This document shows positions 8,725 through 17,071 of a stretch of DNA of 64,000 bases, piece by piece; positions within the stretch are counted from its first letter, which is position 1, and every line of letters begins with the position of its first letter. This stretch comes from MWEI01 sp964600235. GTDB taxonomy: Bacteria; Desulfobacterota; Desulfomonilia; UBA1062. Where the stretch lies: the NCBI GenBank assembly GCA_964600235.1, contig CAZRIV010000003.1:1-64000 (forward strand), in the 5' to 3' direction. The notes under the pieces were generated by a model. That model did no database searches and was not told where the DNA came from. It saw nothing but the letters and a program-made list of their open reading frames with translations. The translations under genes and the position numbers were made by a program.

Positions 8725-9032
8725 TTGACCTCTTTCACAGGCAGAGTCTGATCCAATGTTGAATCTCTGCATCAAGACCAGGGTATCCTCAATCGAAATC
8801 CTGCCCAAAGGTATATACCATGACAAGACCACAGGTTTCCATACTTTCTGATGCCACCCAACCATCACAGGGATCAATGTTCATATTCGAAGGCCAATCC
8901 GGCGGTCCGTGTGTTCTTTTGCCGGGACCCTTACCACAATCCTGTTTGACTTTTTGAAAAGCTTCCATTGTTATACCCATCAATGTATTGACAGATAACT
9001 TTGGGAATCGTCCGATCGATAAAGGAGATTTG
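8725..9032. other. Divergent intergenic region
   Basis: Separates the minus-strand C_GCAxxG gene from the plus-strand prenyltransferase gene and should hold both promoters. The only clear element is TTGACA at 8988-8993, a perfect -35 hexamer, with a weak -10 (TCCGAT) 17 bases on. No gene is supported here. Confidence 0.4.
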
Positions 9033-9953
9033 ATGAATAAACTGATGCTGTGGATCAAGGAGACAAGACCCCAGTTCCTTACCCTCTCCATTGTTCTCAC
9101 CTTTCTTGGAACTTCGATTGCGTGGTACTCCGGCCCCGTCAACTTGGGTTACGCCCTGCTTGCTGGCTTCGGGCTGATGCTGACTCACGGCAGTGTTAAT
9201 GCAATAAACGATTATTTCGACTACAAGAGCGGAATTGACTTAAACGTCCTGAGAACACCTTTCAGTGGGGGGAGCGGGCTTGTCCCCGAGGGGAAACTCC
9301 CCTTGAATCAGGCCCTCGGCGTGGGGGTTGTCACCTCGCTTGTTGCACTGATAATAGGCATCTTTTTTATAAATGTAAGCGGCTGGCAGTTAATTCCACT
9401 TCTTGTGGCGGCAGCGCTGTGCCTGGTTTTATATACGCCGGTGATCCTGCATACCACCTGGCCTGAGTGGTCACCGGGGTTAGGGCTGGGCATCCTACCC
9501 ATACTGGGTTTCTATTTCATACAGACAGGCAAATACGATTTGACAGTCCTGATTGCTTCGATACCGAGTGGCATCTTGGTGCACAATCTTCTCCTGCTGA
9601 ACGAATTCCCCGATGTGGAAGCAGACAGAAAGGGTGGAAGGAAGACGACCCCTATTGTATTCGGGATGGAAGCTGCAAGTAAATTTTTCATCACAACCAC
9701 GGTATCCGTTTATATCTGGATCATTGGTTGTGTACTCGCCACCTTCATTACCGGACGCGTCGTGATGCCGGCTTATTGCCTGATAGCTTTATTGACTCTG
9801 CCGCTGGCTGTTAAGGCCATGCAGGGGTCGAGAGAATACAACGACAGGAGCAAGCTTGTTCCGGCTCTCGGCAGTAACGTCATGTTTATCCTGTTTACAC
9901 AGATACTGCTGGGCGTGGGCTATATTCTGGAAAAGGTGTTTCCTATATCTTGA
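9033..9953 (+). CDS. UbiA-family prenyltransferase (MenA-like)
   Basis: A 306-residue integral membrane protein with eight or nine hydrophobic helices. It has both aspartate motifs of the UbiA superfamily: NDYFDYKSGID at 59-69 and NEFPDVEADRKGG about 125 residues later, which bind the prenyl diphosphate through magnesium. Overall look is closest to 1,4-dihydroxy-2-naphthoate polyprenyltransferases that make menaquinone, but no other menaquinone gene is adjacent, so the acceptor is inferred. The start ATG at 9033 follows AAAGGAG by six bases; an upstream in-frame ATG at 8988 lacks such a site. Confidence 0.85.
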   Translation: MNKLMLWIKETRPQFLTLSIVLTFLGTSIAWYSGPVNLGYALLAGFGLMLTHGSVNAINDYFDYKSGIDLNVLRTPFSGGSGLVPEGKLPLNQALGVGVVTSLVALIIGIFFINVSGWQLIPLLVAAALCLVLYTPVILHTTWPEWSPGLGLGILPILGFYFIQTGKYDLTVLIASIPSGILVHNLLLLNEFPDVEADRKGGRKTTPIVFGMEAASKFFITTTVSVYIWIIGCVLATFITGRVVMPAYCLIALLTLPLAVKAMQGSREYNDRSKLVPALGSNVMFILFTQILLGVGYILEKVFPIS

Positions 9954-10064
9954 CAAAATATCTTAACCTTATGCGGGGCGGATGTAGTGAAGCGTGCATT
10001 CCGGGGGCATATTGGACCCCCCATCAACGGATACTTCCTTAGGTGAACGGAAATGTTTTATAGG

Positions 10065-10152
10065 TCCGTTAAAGCAAGTGATCTCTTTAGCCTGAAAAGA
10101 CCGGTAAATTCAGCATTCCTTTCAGGCTAAAGAGATCACTTGCTTTAACGGA
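10065..10152 (+). repeat. Long perfect hairpin between convergent genes
   Basis: Arms 10065-10097 and 10120-10152 are exact complements over 33 bases, with a 22-base loop. The right arm is followed by TCAAGTTTTTA, much like the right flank of the palindromes at 46.3, 48.3 and 56.6 kb. It lies between the ends of the prenyltransferase (+) and MFS (-) genes, so transcription termination is a natural role; a stem this long and perfect is unusual for a simple terminator. Confidence 0.8.
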
Positions 10153-10214
10153 TCAAGTTTTTACAACCCTTCAAACGCACAACCCGGGTTTATTCAACGA
10201 CGACCCTGCCGGGA

Positions 10215-11597
10215 CTATCGGACCCTCTTTCTTACATCCCCCCTGGCAAAGGATGCGGCTATCCCGGGTATGCACAGCAGTGCAAAGAAGATCATGCCTG
10301 CATGGTAGGCCTTCATAAAGGCAGGCAGGACCGCGAGCGTTATCTGGACCCTCCCGATGATCATGGAGAAGAGCATGAGCGTGAGACCCATGCTGAAGGC
10401 CTGCCCGGTAACTCTCATGGTCGAAAGTATTCCCGAAGCAACCCCATAGTCTCCGGGTTCTACGGAGCTCATGACCGCATTGGTGTTCGGGGAGGAAAAC
10501 AGCGCGAACCCGGATCCCATATAGGCAAGCACCGCGATGATTGCGGTTATTGAGGTATCAGGACCGAGAAAGGACAGCGCAAAGAGGCCGCTTCCGGTAA
10601 TGGCCATGCCTCCGGAGGCCAGCAGCCGCGGTTCGATCCTGTCCGAGAGAATGCCTGCCAGGGGAGAGAGGACGGTCATGACCGCAGGCTGTGTAACCAT
10701 GACGAGGCCTGCATGCTCCGGGCTCATGCCTTTTATATACTGGAGATAGAGGCTCATGAGAAAGCCTGTGGAGAAGGTCGCACCATAGTGGATGAGGGCT
10801 GCCGCATTGGAGAAAGCGAATGCCCTGTTCCCTGTGAGCATGGTCGTGTCCAGGACCGGTGACTTGCATGAGCCTTCGTACCGCAAAAATACCCCGAAAG
10901 ACAGCGTTCCCAGGGCAATCCCAAGCCAGCCATTCGGTCCGGGCAGCCAGGAGAACCCCAGCATGAGTGATACCATGCTCAGGCAGTAGGCCATGGATCC
11001 CATGAGATCTATCCGCCCTCCTGCCCGTTCCGGCGGCTCTTCCCTCACGTTGATGGACACAAGGGTGAAAACGAAGGTCCCGAGCACAACACTGATGAGG
11101 AAGATGCTCTGCCAGCCGCACCGCCCGGTAAGGAATCCCCCGATGACAGGACCCAGGGTAAGCCCGGCGTATACGGTCGCCACATTGATGCCCAGCACCC
11201 TTCCCCTTTCTTCCGGGGAATATACCGATGTGAGCATGGCTATGCCCGTGGAGAATATCATGGACCCGCCTATTCCCTGCAACGCCCTCAGGACGAGGAA
11301 GGCCCAGGCATTGGGTGCAAAGGGAGCCAGGAGCGTCATGACCGTGAAGACGCCTATGCCGGTGGTGAAGATCCTTTTTCTGCCCAGCACATCGGCAGCC
11401 CGGCCAAGGGGGAGAAGAAATATGGCGGTCGCTATGAGGTACGAGGTGGACACCCAGTTGATAAGCACTGCATCCATGGAAAAAGACGCGGCTATCGAGG
11501 GAAGCGCTATGATCACCGAAGACCCCATGAAGGCGGTGAGGAAGGAGGAAAGACTCGCTGCAACCAGAACCGTCAGCTGTTTTGAGCTCTGTTCCAT
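10215..11597 (-). CDS. MFS drug-efflux-type transporter (DHA2-like)
   Basis: A 460-residue membrane protein with about 14 hydrophobic segments, the layout of the DHA2 branch of the major facilitator superfamily (EmrB/QacA type). Motif A is visible as GRAADVLGRKRIF between helices 2 and 3, and motif C as GPVIGGFL in helix 5. Such proteins export drugs or other hydrophobic compounds using the proton gradient; the substrate cannot be read from sequence. No membrane-fusion partner gene is adjacent, so it probably works alone in the inner membrane. The start ATG at 11597 is the first of the open frame. Confidence 0.88.
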   Translation of the reverse strand: MEQSSKQLTVLVAASLSSFLTAFMGSSVIIALPSIAASFSMDAVLINWVSTSYLIATAIFLLPLGRAADVLGRKRIFTTGIGVFTVMTLLAPFAPNAWAFLVLRALQGIGGSMIFSTGIAMLTSVYSPEERGRVLGINVATVYAGLTLGPVIGGFLTGRCGWQSIFLISVVLGTFVFTLVSINVREEPPERAGGRIDLMGSMAYCLSMVSLMLGFSWLPGPNGWLGIALGTLSFGVFLRYEGSCKSPVLDTTMLTGNRAFAFSNAAALIHYGATFSTGFLMSLYLQYIKGMSPEHAGLVMVTQPAVMTVLSPLAGILSDRIEPRLLASGGMAITGSGLFALSFLGPDTSITAIIAVLAYMGSGFALFSSPNTNAVMSSVEPGDYGVASGILSTMRVTGQAFSMGLTLMLFSMIIGRVQITLAVLPAFMKAYHAGMIFFALLCIPGIAASFARGDVRKRVR

Positions 11598-11657
11598 AGG
11601 GCCTTTGCTGTAACACAGCCATCAGTGCCATTCATGTCGTTAAGGGGAGTAGATCGC

Positions 11658-13097
11658 CTAGAGTATCTTCTCCCTCTTCTTGGCAAGCCGGTACTTTTCC
11701 ACCTTCAGATAGAACGTCTTATAATTCAGCCCCGACTCCCGGGCCGCCTCGGCGATGACTCCTCCGTGCTTTTCCAGCAGATGGGAGAGGTATTTCCGCT
11801 CGAACTGCTCCAGCAGGGCCTGCTTGATGGCATGATAATCATTCCCCTCTCCGGCATCCACCCAGATGGTAGGGTCTTCGGCCATGGACACGGGAGGCGC
11901 CGCCTGCGCTGATGGAGACACGCTGCGGAGCTCGGGAAAATCGGTGATGAGCTCTGCGCGGGTGGATACCATGGCATGCTGGATGATGTTCTCCAGCTCC
12001 CTGACATTGCCCTGCCATGCATAGGCGTTCAGCTGGTCCATGGCCACGGGAGAGATCCCCTTTACCGGCGAGTTGAGCCTCTTGGCATTCTTGGTGATGA
12101 AATGGCCCGAGAGCAGGGAGATGTCTTCCTTCCTCTCGCGCAGAGGCGGCACGATGATGGGGAACACGCTGATGCGGTAATAGAGGTCTTCCCGAAAGAG
12201 CTCCTTCCTGATCATGTCCTGGATGGGCCGGTTCGTGGCGCAGATCACACGGAAATCCAGGTCCATCTCCCGGTTGGAGCCGATGCGGGTGATCTTGTGG
12301 TCTTCTATGACGCGCAGGATCTTGGCCTGAAGGTCCAGCGGGATGTCTCCGATCTCGTCCAAAAAGAGTGTCCCGGTGTGAGCCTTTTCGAACTTGCCTA
12401 TCCTCTGGCTGATGGCGCCGCTGAACGCGCCTTTTTCGTGCCCGAAGAATTCCGACTCCAGGAGGTTCTCCGGTATGGCCGCGCAGTTGATCACCACAAA
12501 GGGCCTGGAACGCCTGTCACTGCGCGAGTGGATGGAACGGGCGATGAGTTCCTTGCCCGTGCCTGTCTCGCCCAGGATCAGTACGGTGAGGTCCGTCTCT
12601 GCGGCGGTCAGAATCTGCTCATAGAGCCTCTGCATCCTGGGATGGGATCCCACCAGCTGGTCCAGCCCCTCGGTGTGCTGCTGGATCTGGCCCTTGAGCT
12701 CGATATTCTCCTTGAGGATCTCGTGCTGCCTGAGGATCTTGGTGAGGGATATTTCGAGCGAGTCGATGTTGAAGGGTTTCTCCAGGAAATCGTAGGCCCC
12801 GTACTTTATTGCCTCGACAGCCCCTGATATGCTCCCGAAGGCGGTTATCACCACCACATAGGTGGATGGAAAACGATTCTGGATCTCCCTGAGAAGGGTG
12901 TACCCGTCCATCCTGGGCATCTTTACGTCCGTGATCACGATATCGTGGCGCTCGGCCTCCATCTTCTCCAGGGCCTCGACACCGTCCGACGCGGTGTCTA
13001 TCCGGAGGTCGAGGCTCGAGTTCTCCAGGGCGTCCTTGAGCTGTTCGAGAAAGACCTCTTCATCGTCGACGATCAGGATCTTTTTCTGTTCTTCCAC
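11658..13097 (-). CDS. NtrC-family sigma-54-dependent response regulator
   Basis: A 479-residue regulator. The receiver domain (5-120) has D11/D12 and phospho-acceptor D57. The AAA+ domain (about 150-380) has Walker A GETGTGKE at 176-183 and Walker B LFLDEIGD; the sigma-54-contacting loop reads GAFSGA at 223-228, a conservative change from GAFTGA. A Fis-type helix-turn-helix (EAARESGLNYKTFYLKV) ends the protein. It starts 15 bases after the kinase gene, so the two form a two-component pair. Target genes are not evident, and I found no convincing -24/-12 promoter close by. Confidence 0.93.
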   Translation of the reverse strand: MEEQKKILIVDDEEVFLEQLKDALENSSLDLRIDTASDGVEALEKMEAERHDIVITDVKMPRMDGYTLLREIQNRFPSTYVVVITAFGSISGAVEAIKYGAYDFLEKPFNIDSLEISLTKILRQHEILKENIELKGQIQQHTEGLDQLVGSHPRMQRLYEQILTAAETDLTVLILGETGTGKELIARSIHSRSDRRSRPFVVINCAAIPENLLESEFFGHEKGAFSGAISQRIGKFEKAHTGTLFLDEIGDIPLDLQAKILRVIEDHKITRIGSNREMDLDFRVICATNRPIQDMIRKELFREDLYYRISVFPIIVPPLRERKEDISLLSGHFITKNAKRLNSPVKGISPVAMDQLNAYAWQGNVRELENIIQHAMVSTRAELITDFPELRSVSPSAQAAPPVSMAEDPTIWVDAGEGNDYHAIKQALLEQFERKYLSHLLEKHGGVIAEAARESGLNYKTFYLKVEKYRLAKKREKIL

Positions 13098-13112
13098 GTT
13101 TCTCCTTGTTTG

Positions 13113-15422
13113 TCAGTGCCGGGCGCCTTCGGGGGGATTCGCCCTGCCGTGCGACCGTATGGGGCCGCCTGGTGAGTGGGGTATCCTTATGATGAACTCC
13201 GAGCCTTTCCCCATGACACTCGAGGCCTCGACCTCGCCCATGTGCATGTCGATCACCTTTTTCACCAGGGCGAGGCCGAGCCCTGTCCCCTTGGCCTTCT
13301 TCGTGAAAAAGGGCTGGAAAATCCTCTCAAGATCGTCCCTGTCGATGCCACTGCCGGAATCTTGAATGCGGATCTCGGAGGCATCGCACACGAGGGTCTC
13401 TTTCTGTATCTGAAAGGTATGCCCGGCGATGAGGGAGGTCGTGATCAACAGGTCGCCCCCTTCGGGCATGGCGTCCAGGGCGTTCTCGATGATGTTCTCA
13501 AAGACCTGCCTGAGCTGAATCCCGTCGGCAACGACCATATCGGCCTGTGCATCATAGGTTGCCTCAACCTTAACCCCTTTCAGTCTGAAGGTTTCCTGGA
13601 GATTGAAGAGCAGGCCGTCGATGATGTTGCTGATGCGGTGAGGTCTTGGCCTGAGCTCGCCCGAGCGGGTCCACTCCAGGATCTGTGTGACAAACTTTTC
13701 CAGGTTGTCCACCCCGTGCTTCACCCCGTCGAGCTGCCGGCGATGGCGCTCGTCCAGGGCGAGCGAGCCTGAAAGCAGCTCGACTCCTGTCTTTATCTTC
13801 TGCAGGGGGTTGCGCACCTCATGGGCCACATGGGCGGACATCTCGCCCAGGATAGCCATCTTCCTTGACTGCTCCAGCTCTTTCTGCATCTGCTTGATCT
13901 CGGTTATGTCCATGATGGAGACAATGCTCTGTTTGGTACCGGGGATCATGCCGATGGTGAGGAAGGAGTCCCTCACCTTGCCTGACTTGTCCATGAAGCG
14001 GAACTCATACTGGGATGGAACATCCTTATCGCCAAGCCTTCTGGCCCTGTGGTATCCCTTCATGCGCTCTATATCATCCGGGTGGACCACGGCTGTCCAC
14101 GGCATCTTACCTTCGATCTCTTCCTTCGTATACCCGCTTAGCTTCTCCAGCTGGTTGTTTGCAAAGGTGACCATGTAGTCCTCATCCAGGATCATCATGG
14201 CCGTTCCGGTATGCTCCACCGTTGCCCGATACTTGGCCTCGCTTGCACGAAGGGCCTTCTGGGCCTCCCTCTTCTGGGTGATATCCCTGATTACATTCTG
14301 GGTGGCCAGCCTTCCCTCGTAATCGATGACGGAAGGGGTGATCTCGAAGGCACGCCACTGGCCGTCCTTGCTCCGCAGCGCAATCTCATACTGCACCGGG
14401 ACCTTCTCCCCCCGGATGCGCTTGGCATAGCGGGCCTCGATCATCAAGGAGAGCTCGGGCCTGACGATATCCTTCAGCCCCATGCCTGCCAGTTCTTCCT
14501 CGGAATAACCCAGCAGCTCCCTGAATGCGGGATTCGTGTACCTGAAGCAATGATCCTGATACACGAATATCCCGTCCTGGGTTTTTTCCACCAGCATGCG
14601 GTATTTCTGTTCCGACTCCCTAAGCTTGTCCTCGACCTTCTTCATGGGCCTGAGGTCCCGGAACACGCTGATGGCGGCAACGGGCCTGCCTTCGGAATAG
14701 AGGTAGGAAATGGACAGGGATATGGGGACGAGCGTTCCGTCCTTGTGATAGACCAGGGTTTCTTCACTCACGACCCACTGGGGATTTTCTTCCGTGCCTT
14801 TATCCAGAATCGCCAGGATGCGGTCGCGCTCTCCGGGCACCAGGAACTGGGTGATGTTTGTCCTGTGATTAAGCATGTTTTCCGCACTGTAGCCCGTTAT
14901 CTCTTCGGCCGCCTTGTTGAAGATAAGAGCCCTTCCCTTCAGGTCGGAAGCGACAATGGCATCGGAGCTGCTCGCTATGAGCCCGGAAAGAAACTTGTTC
15001 GTGGACTCCAGGCTCTGTTCCATGCCCTTTCGCCGGGTGATATCCCTGGTGATGTTCAAGGTGGCGGGAATCCCTCCGGCCAACGTGATCCTGGAAGTGG
15101 ACACGGAGATGATGCGCTCCTGGCCGGTTTTTGTTTTGATGATCACATCAAGCCGCCGGGGACGGACCTCCTGGCCTTTGGTCAGGGCAGTGTAGCGTTC
15201 CTCCATGAGGGCCGAGGAACTCTCGTGCAATACGTCCTTGAATCCCATCTTTTCGATGGATTCAGCGGAATACCCCAGCATGCGCTCAAAGGCCGGATTG
15301 ACATAGTAAAACCGGTGTCCCTGATAGACAAAGATGCCTTCATAGGCCTCTTCCACCATGGTCTGGAAGATGGCCTTGGTGATCTTCTTTGCCGTTTGAT
15401 GATGAGCGTCATGGGCATGCAT
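13113..15422 (-). CDS. Cytoplasmic four-PAS sensor histidine kinase
   Basis: A protein of about 769 residues with no membrane segment: four PAS domains in series (roughly 15-135, 145-265, 270-395, 400-520), each with the YxNPAF- or LSGYT-like features of PAS/PAC units, then a HisKA domain with H in AHEVRNPLQK and a HATPase domain with NALDAMPEGG, DSGSGI and GTGLGLALV. It should sense an intracellular signal and phosphorylate the adjacent NtrC-type regulator. The start is uncertain: ATG at 15422 is used; a TTG at 15461 is also in frame and neither has a strong ribosome site. Confidence 0.9.
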   Translation of the reverse strand: MHAHDAHHQTAKKITKAIFQTMVEEAYEGIFVYQGHRFYYVNPAFERMLGYSAESIEKMGFKDVLHESSSALMEERYTALTKGQEVRPRRLDVIIKTKTGQERIISVSTSRITLAGGIPATLNITRDITRRKGMEQSLESTNKFLSGLIASSSDAIVASDLKGRALIFNKAAEEITGYSAENMLNHRTNITQFLVPGERDRILAILDKGTEENPQWVVSEETLVYHKDGTLVPISLSISYLYSEGRPVAAISVFRDLRPMKKVEDKLRESEQKYRMLVEKTQDGIFVYQDHCFRYTNPAFRELLGYSEEELAGMGLKDIVRPELSLMIEARYAKRIRGEKVPVQYEIALRSKDGQWRAFEITPSVIDYEGRLATQNVIRDITQKREAQKALRASEAKYRATVEHTGTAMMILDEDYMVTFANNQLEKLSGYTKEEIEGKMPWTAVVHPDDIERMKGYHRARRLGDKDVPSQYEFRFMDKSGKVRDSFLTIGMIPGTKQSIVSIMDITEIKQMQKELEQSRKMAILGEMSAHVAHEVRNPLQKIKTGVELLSGSLALDERHRRQLDGVKHGVDNLEKFVTQILEWTRSGELRPRPHRISNIIDGLLFNLQETFRLKGVKVEATYDAQADMVVADGIQLRQVFENIIENALDAMPEGGDLLITTSLIAGHTFQIQKETLVCDASEIRIQDSGSGIDRDDLERIFQPFFTKKAKGTGLGLALVKKVIDMHMGEVEASSVMGKGSEFIIRIPHSPGGPIRSHGRANPPEGARH

Positions 15423-15504
15423 ACAGACATGAAAAATACACGATGAGGCCCGGTCTATCAATACAAAAGGAAGGCGTGCGGGCCCCCTGTGTCCCTGAAG
15501 ACGA

Positions 15505-16020
15505 TCAGGCCTTGAATTTGCCGAAGTCCTCGGGGTTCATCTTTTCAAGGATTTCCTTGAGCTTCTCCGTATCCTGCTCAAATCCCACCATGATTTTGCC
15601 GGCATTTGTCTTGGGATCGAGCCGGATGGCATCCTTGATCACATGGCCGGCAACGAAGATGGCGGACTTGGTCCTGAGCGCTATGGCTATGGCGTCCGAA
15701 GGCCTTGCATCGATGGTAAGGCGCGCGGTGCCGTGAACGATGGTGATGAGGGCATAGAAAACATTGTCCCTGATATCAACCACCTCTATCTTCTCGATCG
15801 TGGCTCCGATGGTCTCGATGAAGGACTTGAAGAGATCGTGGGTCATGGGCCTGGAATACTGTACCCCTTCCAGGGCCGATGCTATGGCGCTCGCCTCCAT
15901 GATGCCGATCCAGATGGGGAGGATGAACTTGCCGTCGAGGTCCCTCAGCACCACGATGGGGGCATTATTGGTTGGATCAAGCGCAATGCCAGCCACCTTC
16001 ATCTCTATAAAGCCCGACAT
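15505..16020 (-). CDS. Bifunctional nuclease family protein (DUF151)
   Basis: A 171-residue protein matching the bifunctional nuclease/DUF151 family: the N-terminal strand MSGFIEMKVAGIALDP, the segment LPIWIGIMEASAIASALEG and the C-terminal RPSDAIAIALRTKSAIFV are diagnostic. Family members have been linked to RNase and DNase activity, but the biological role in bacteria is poorly defined. The ATG at 16020 has GGAGG eight bases upstream; a longer frame to 16071 has no such site and adds 17 unlike residues. It is probably expressed separately from the kinase pair on one side and the ATPase gene on the other. Confidence 0.88.
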   Translation of the reverse strand: MSGFIEMKVAGIALDPTNNAPIVVLRDLDGKFILPIWIGIMEASAIASALEGVQYSRPMTHDLFKSFIETIGATIEKIEVVDIRDNVFYALITIVHGTARLTIDARPSDAIAIALRTKSAIFVAGHVIKDAIRLDPKTNAGKIMVGFEQDTEKLKEILEKMNPEDFGKFKA

Positions 16021-16228
16021 GGGTGTATCCTCCATAAGGGATAGATTAAGACCATGGGTGGTATTAGTCAATACGCAAAAGGTCAGATTCCCGCGGTATC
16101 CGGCCTGATCACCCGATTCGGAAGACCCCCTTCATGAATCCATACTTGTCGCTAAAAACACTCAAAATCACCCCGGGCAGGCTTCTCCATTCCCGATGCC
16201 ATGAGGTGCAGATTAAGCGATTATTTTT

Positions 16229-17071
16229 TCAGGGTATCATTTTTCTCAGATCACCGATGAGACCCTCCATATCATAGAATGCACGGTCCAGGGCAAACCC
16301 CGCCTTGCTCAGCCAGTGCTGAACCAGGAGAACGAGGGGTGCATCGATCCCGGAGGCCCCCATCAGCTCGAGCTTGTTCAGAATTTCCCCCTTTTCAATA
16401 TCCATGACCTTCCTGCCTGAACTGATACCGATGAGGCGATCTGTAAACGAGAGGAAATCCTCCTGGTTGTGGGTAACGATGATCACGGTCGTATCTTCAA
16501 GGTCCGTTATCATACGCGTGAGCTCCCGCCTGCCGGCGGCGTCCAGGCCTGCCGTGGGCTCGTCCAGCATCAATACCTCGGGCTCTATCATGAGTGCGGA
16601 TGCCAGGGCGAGTTTACGTTTCTCTCCCGAGCTCAGGCTGAAAGGCGAGGTCTTTTTCAGCCGGTCGAGATCGAGGCCGAAACCTTGGGCCATGCTTTGC
16701 GCCCTCTGTTCGATCTGCTCCTCAGCGGGCCTGAAAAAATTCCTCAAGGCAAAGGCCAGCTCGTCATATGCGGTCTCCTGGAAGAACTGCTCCTCAGGGA
16801 ACTGGAACAGGACCCCCATACGCCTGCGCACCGAGGGAAGGCCCTTTTTCCCCGCGATCGTCCGCACGCTGAGTCCGTCATAGAGGATGTCACCCCTGGT
16901 GGGGAGCACGAGCGCATCGAGCAGCTGGAGCAAGGTGGTCTTCCCCGACCCTGCCGGACCTGCGATGAGGACCTTTTCGCCCTGTTCGATCCTCAGGTCC
17001 ACATCCGCAAGGGCCCATTCATCACCCGGAACCTCATAGCAGTAGGACACCCCGACACACTCTATGACCAT
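16229..17071 (-). CDS. ECF/cobalt-type ABC transporter ATPase
   Basis: A 280-residue ABC ATPase. Walker A is GPAGSGKT (38-45), the Q-loop reads LFQFPEEQFF, the signature SLSSGEKRKLALA and Walker B VLMLDEPTAGLD. The FQFPEEQFF/ETAYDELAF stretch is typical of energy-coupling-factor ATPases (EcfA/CbiO), which power uptake of vitamins or metal ions. No EcfT or substrate-binding S subunit is adjacent; instead the gene overlaps the end of a PolX-like gene by 10 bases and shares its operon, so partners must be encoded elsewhere. The C-terminal 60 residues are less conserved. Confidence 0.87.
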   Translation of the reverse strand: MVIECVGVSYCYEVPGDEWALADVDLRIEQGEKVLIAGPAGSGKTTLLQLLDALVLPTRGDILYDGLSVRTIAGKKGLPSVRRRMGVLFQFPEEQFFQETAYDELAFALRNFFRPAEEQIEQRAQSMAQGFGLDLDRLKKTSPFSLSSGEKRKLALASALMIEPEVLMLDEPTAGLDAAGRRELTRMITDLEDTTVIIVTHNQEDFLSFTDRLIGISSGRKVMDIEKGEILNKLELMGASGIDAPLVLLVQHWLSKAGFALDRAFYDMEGLIGDLRKMIP

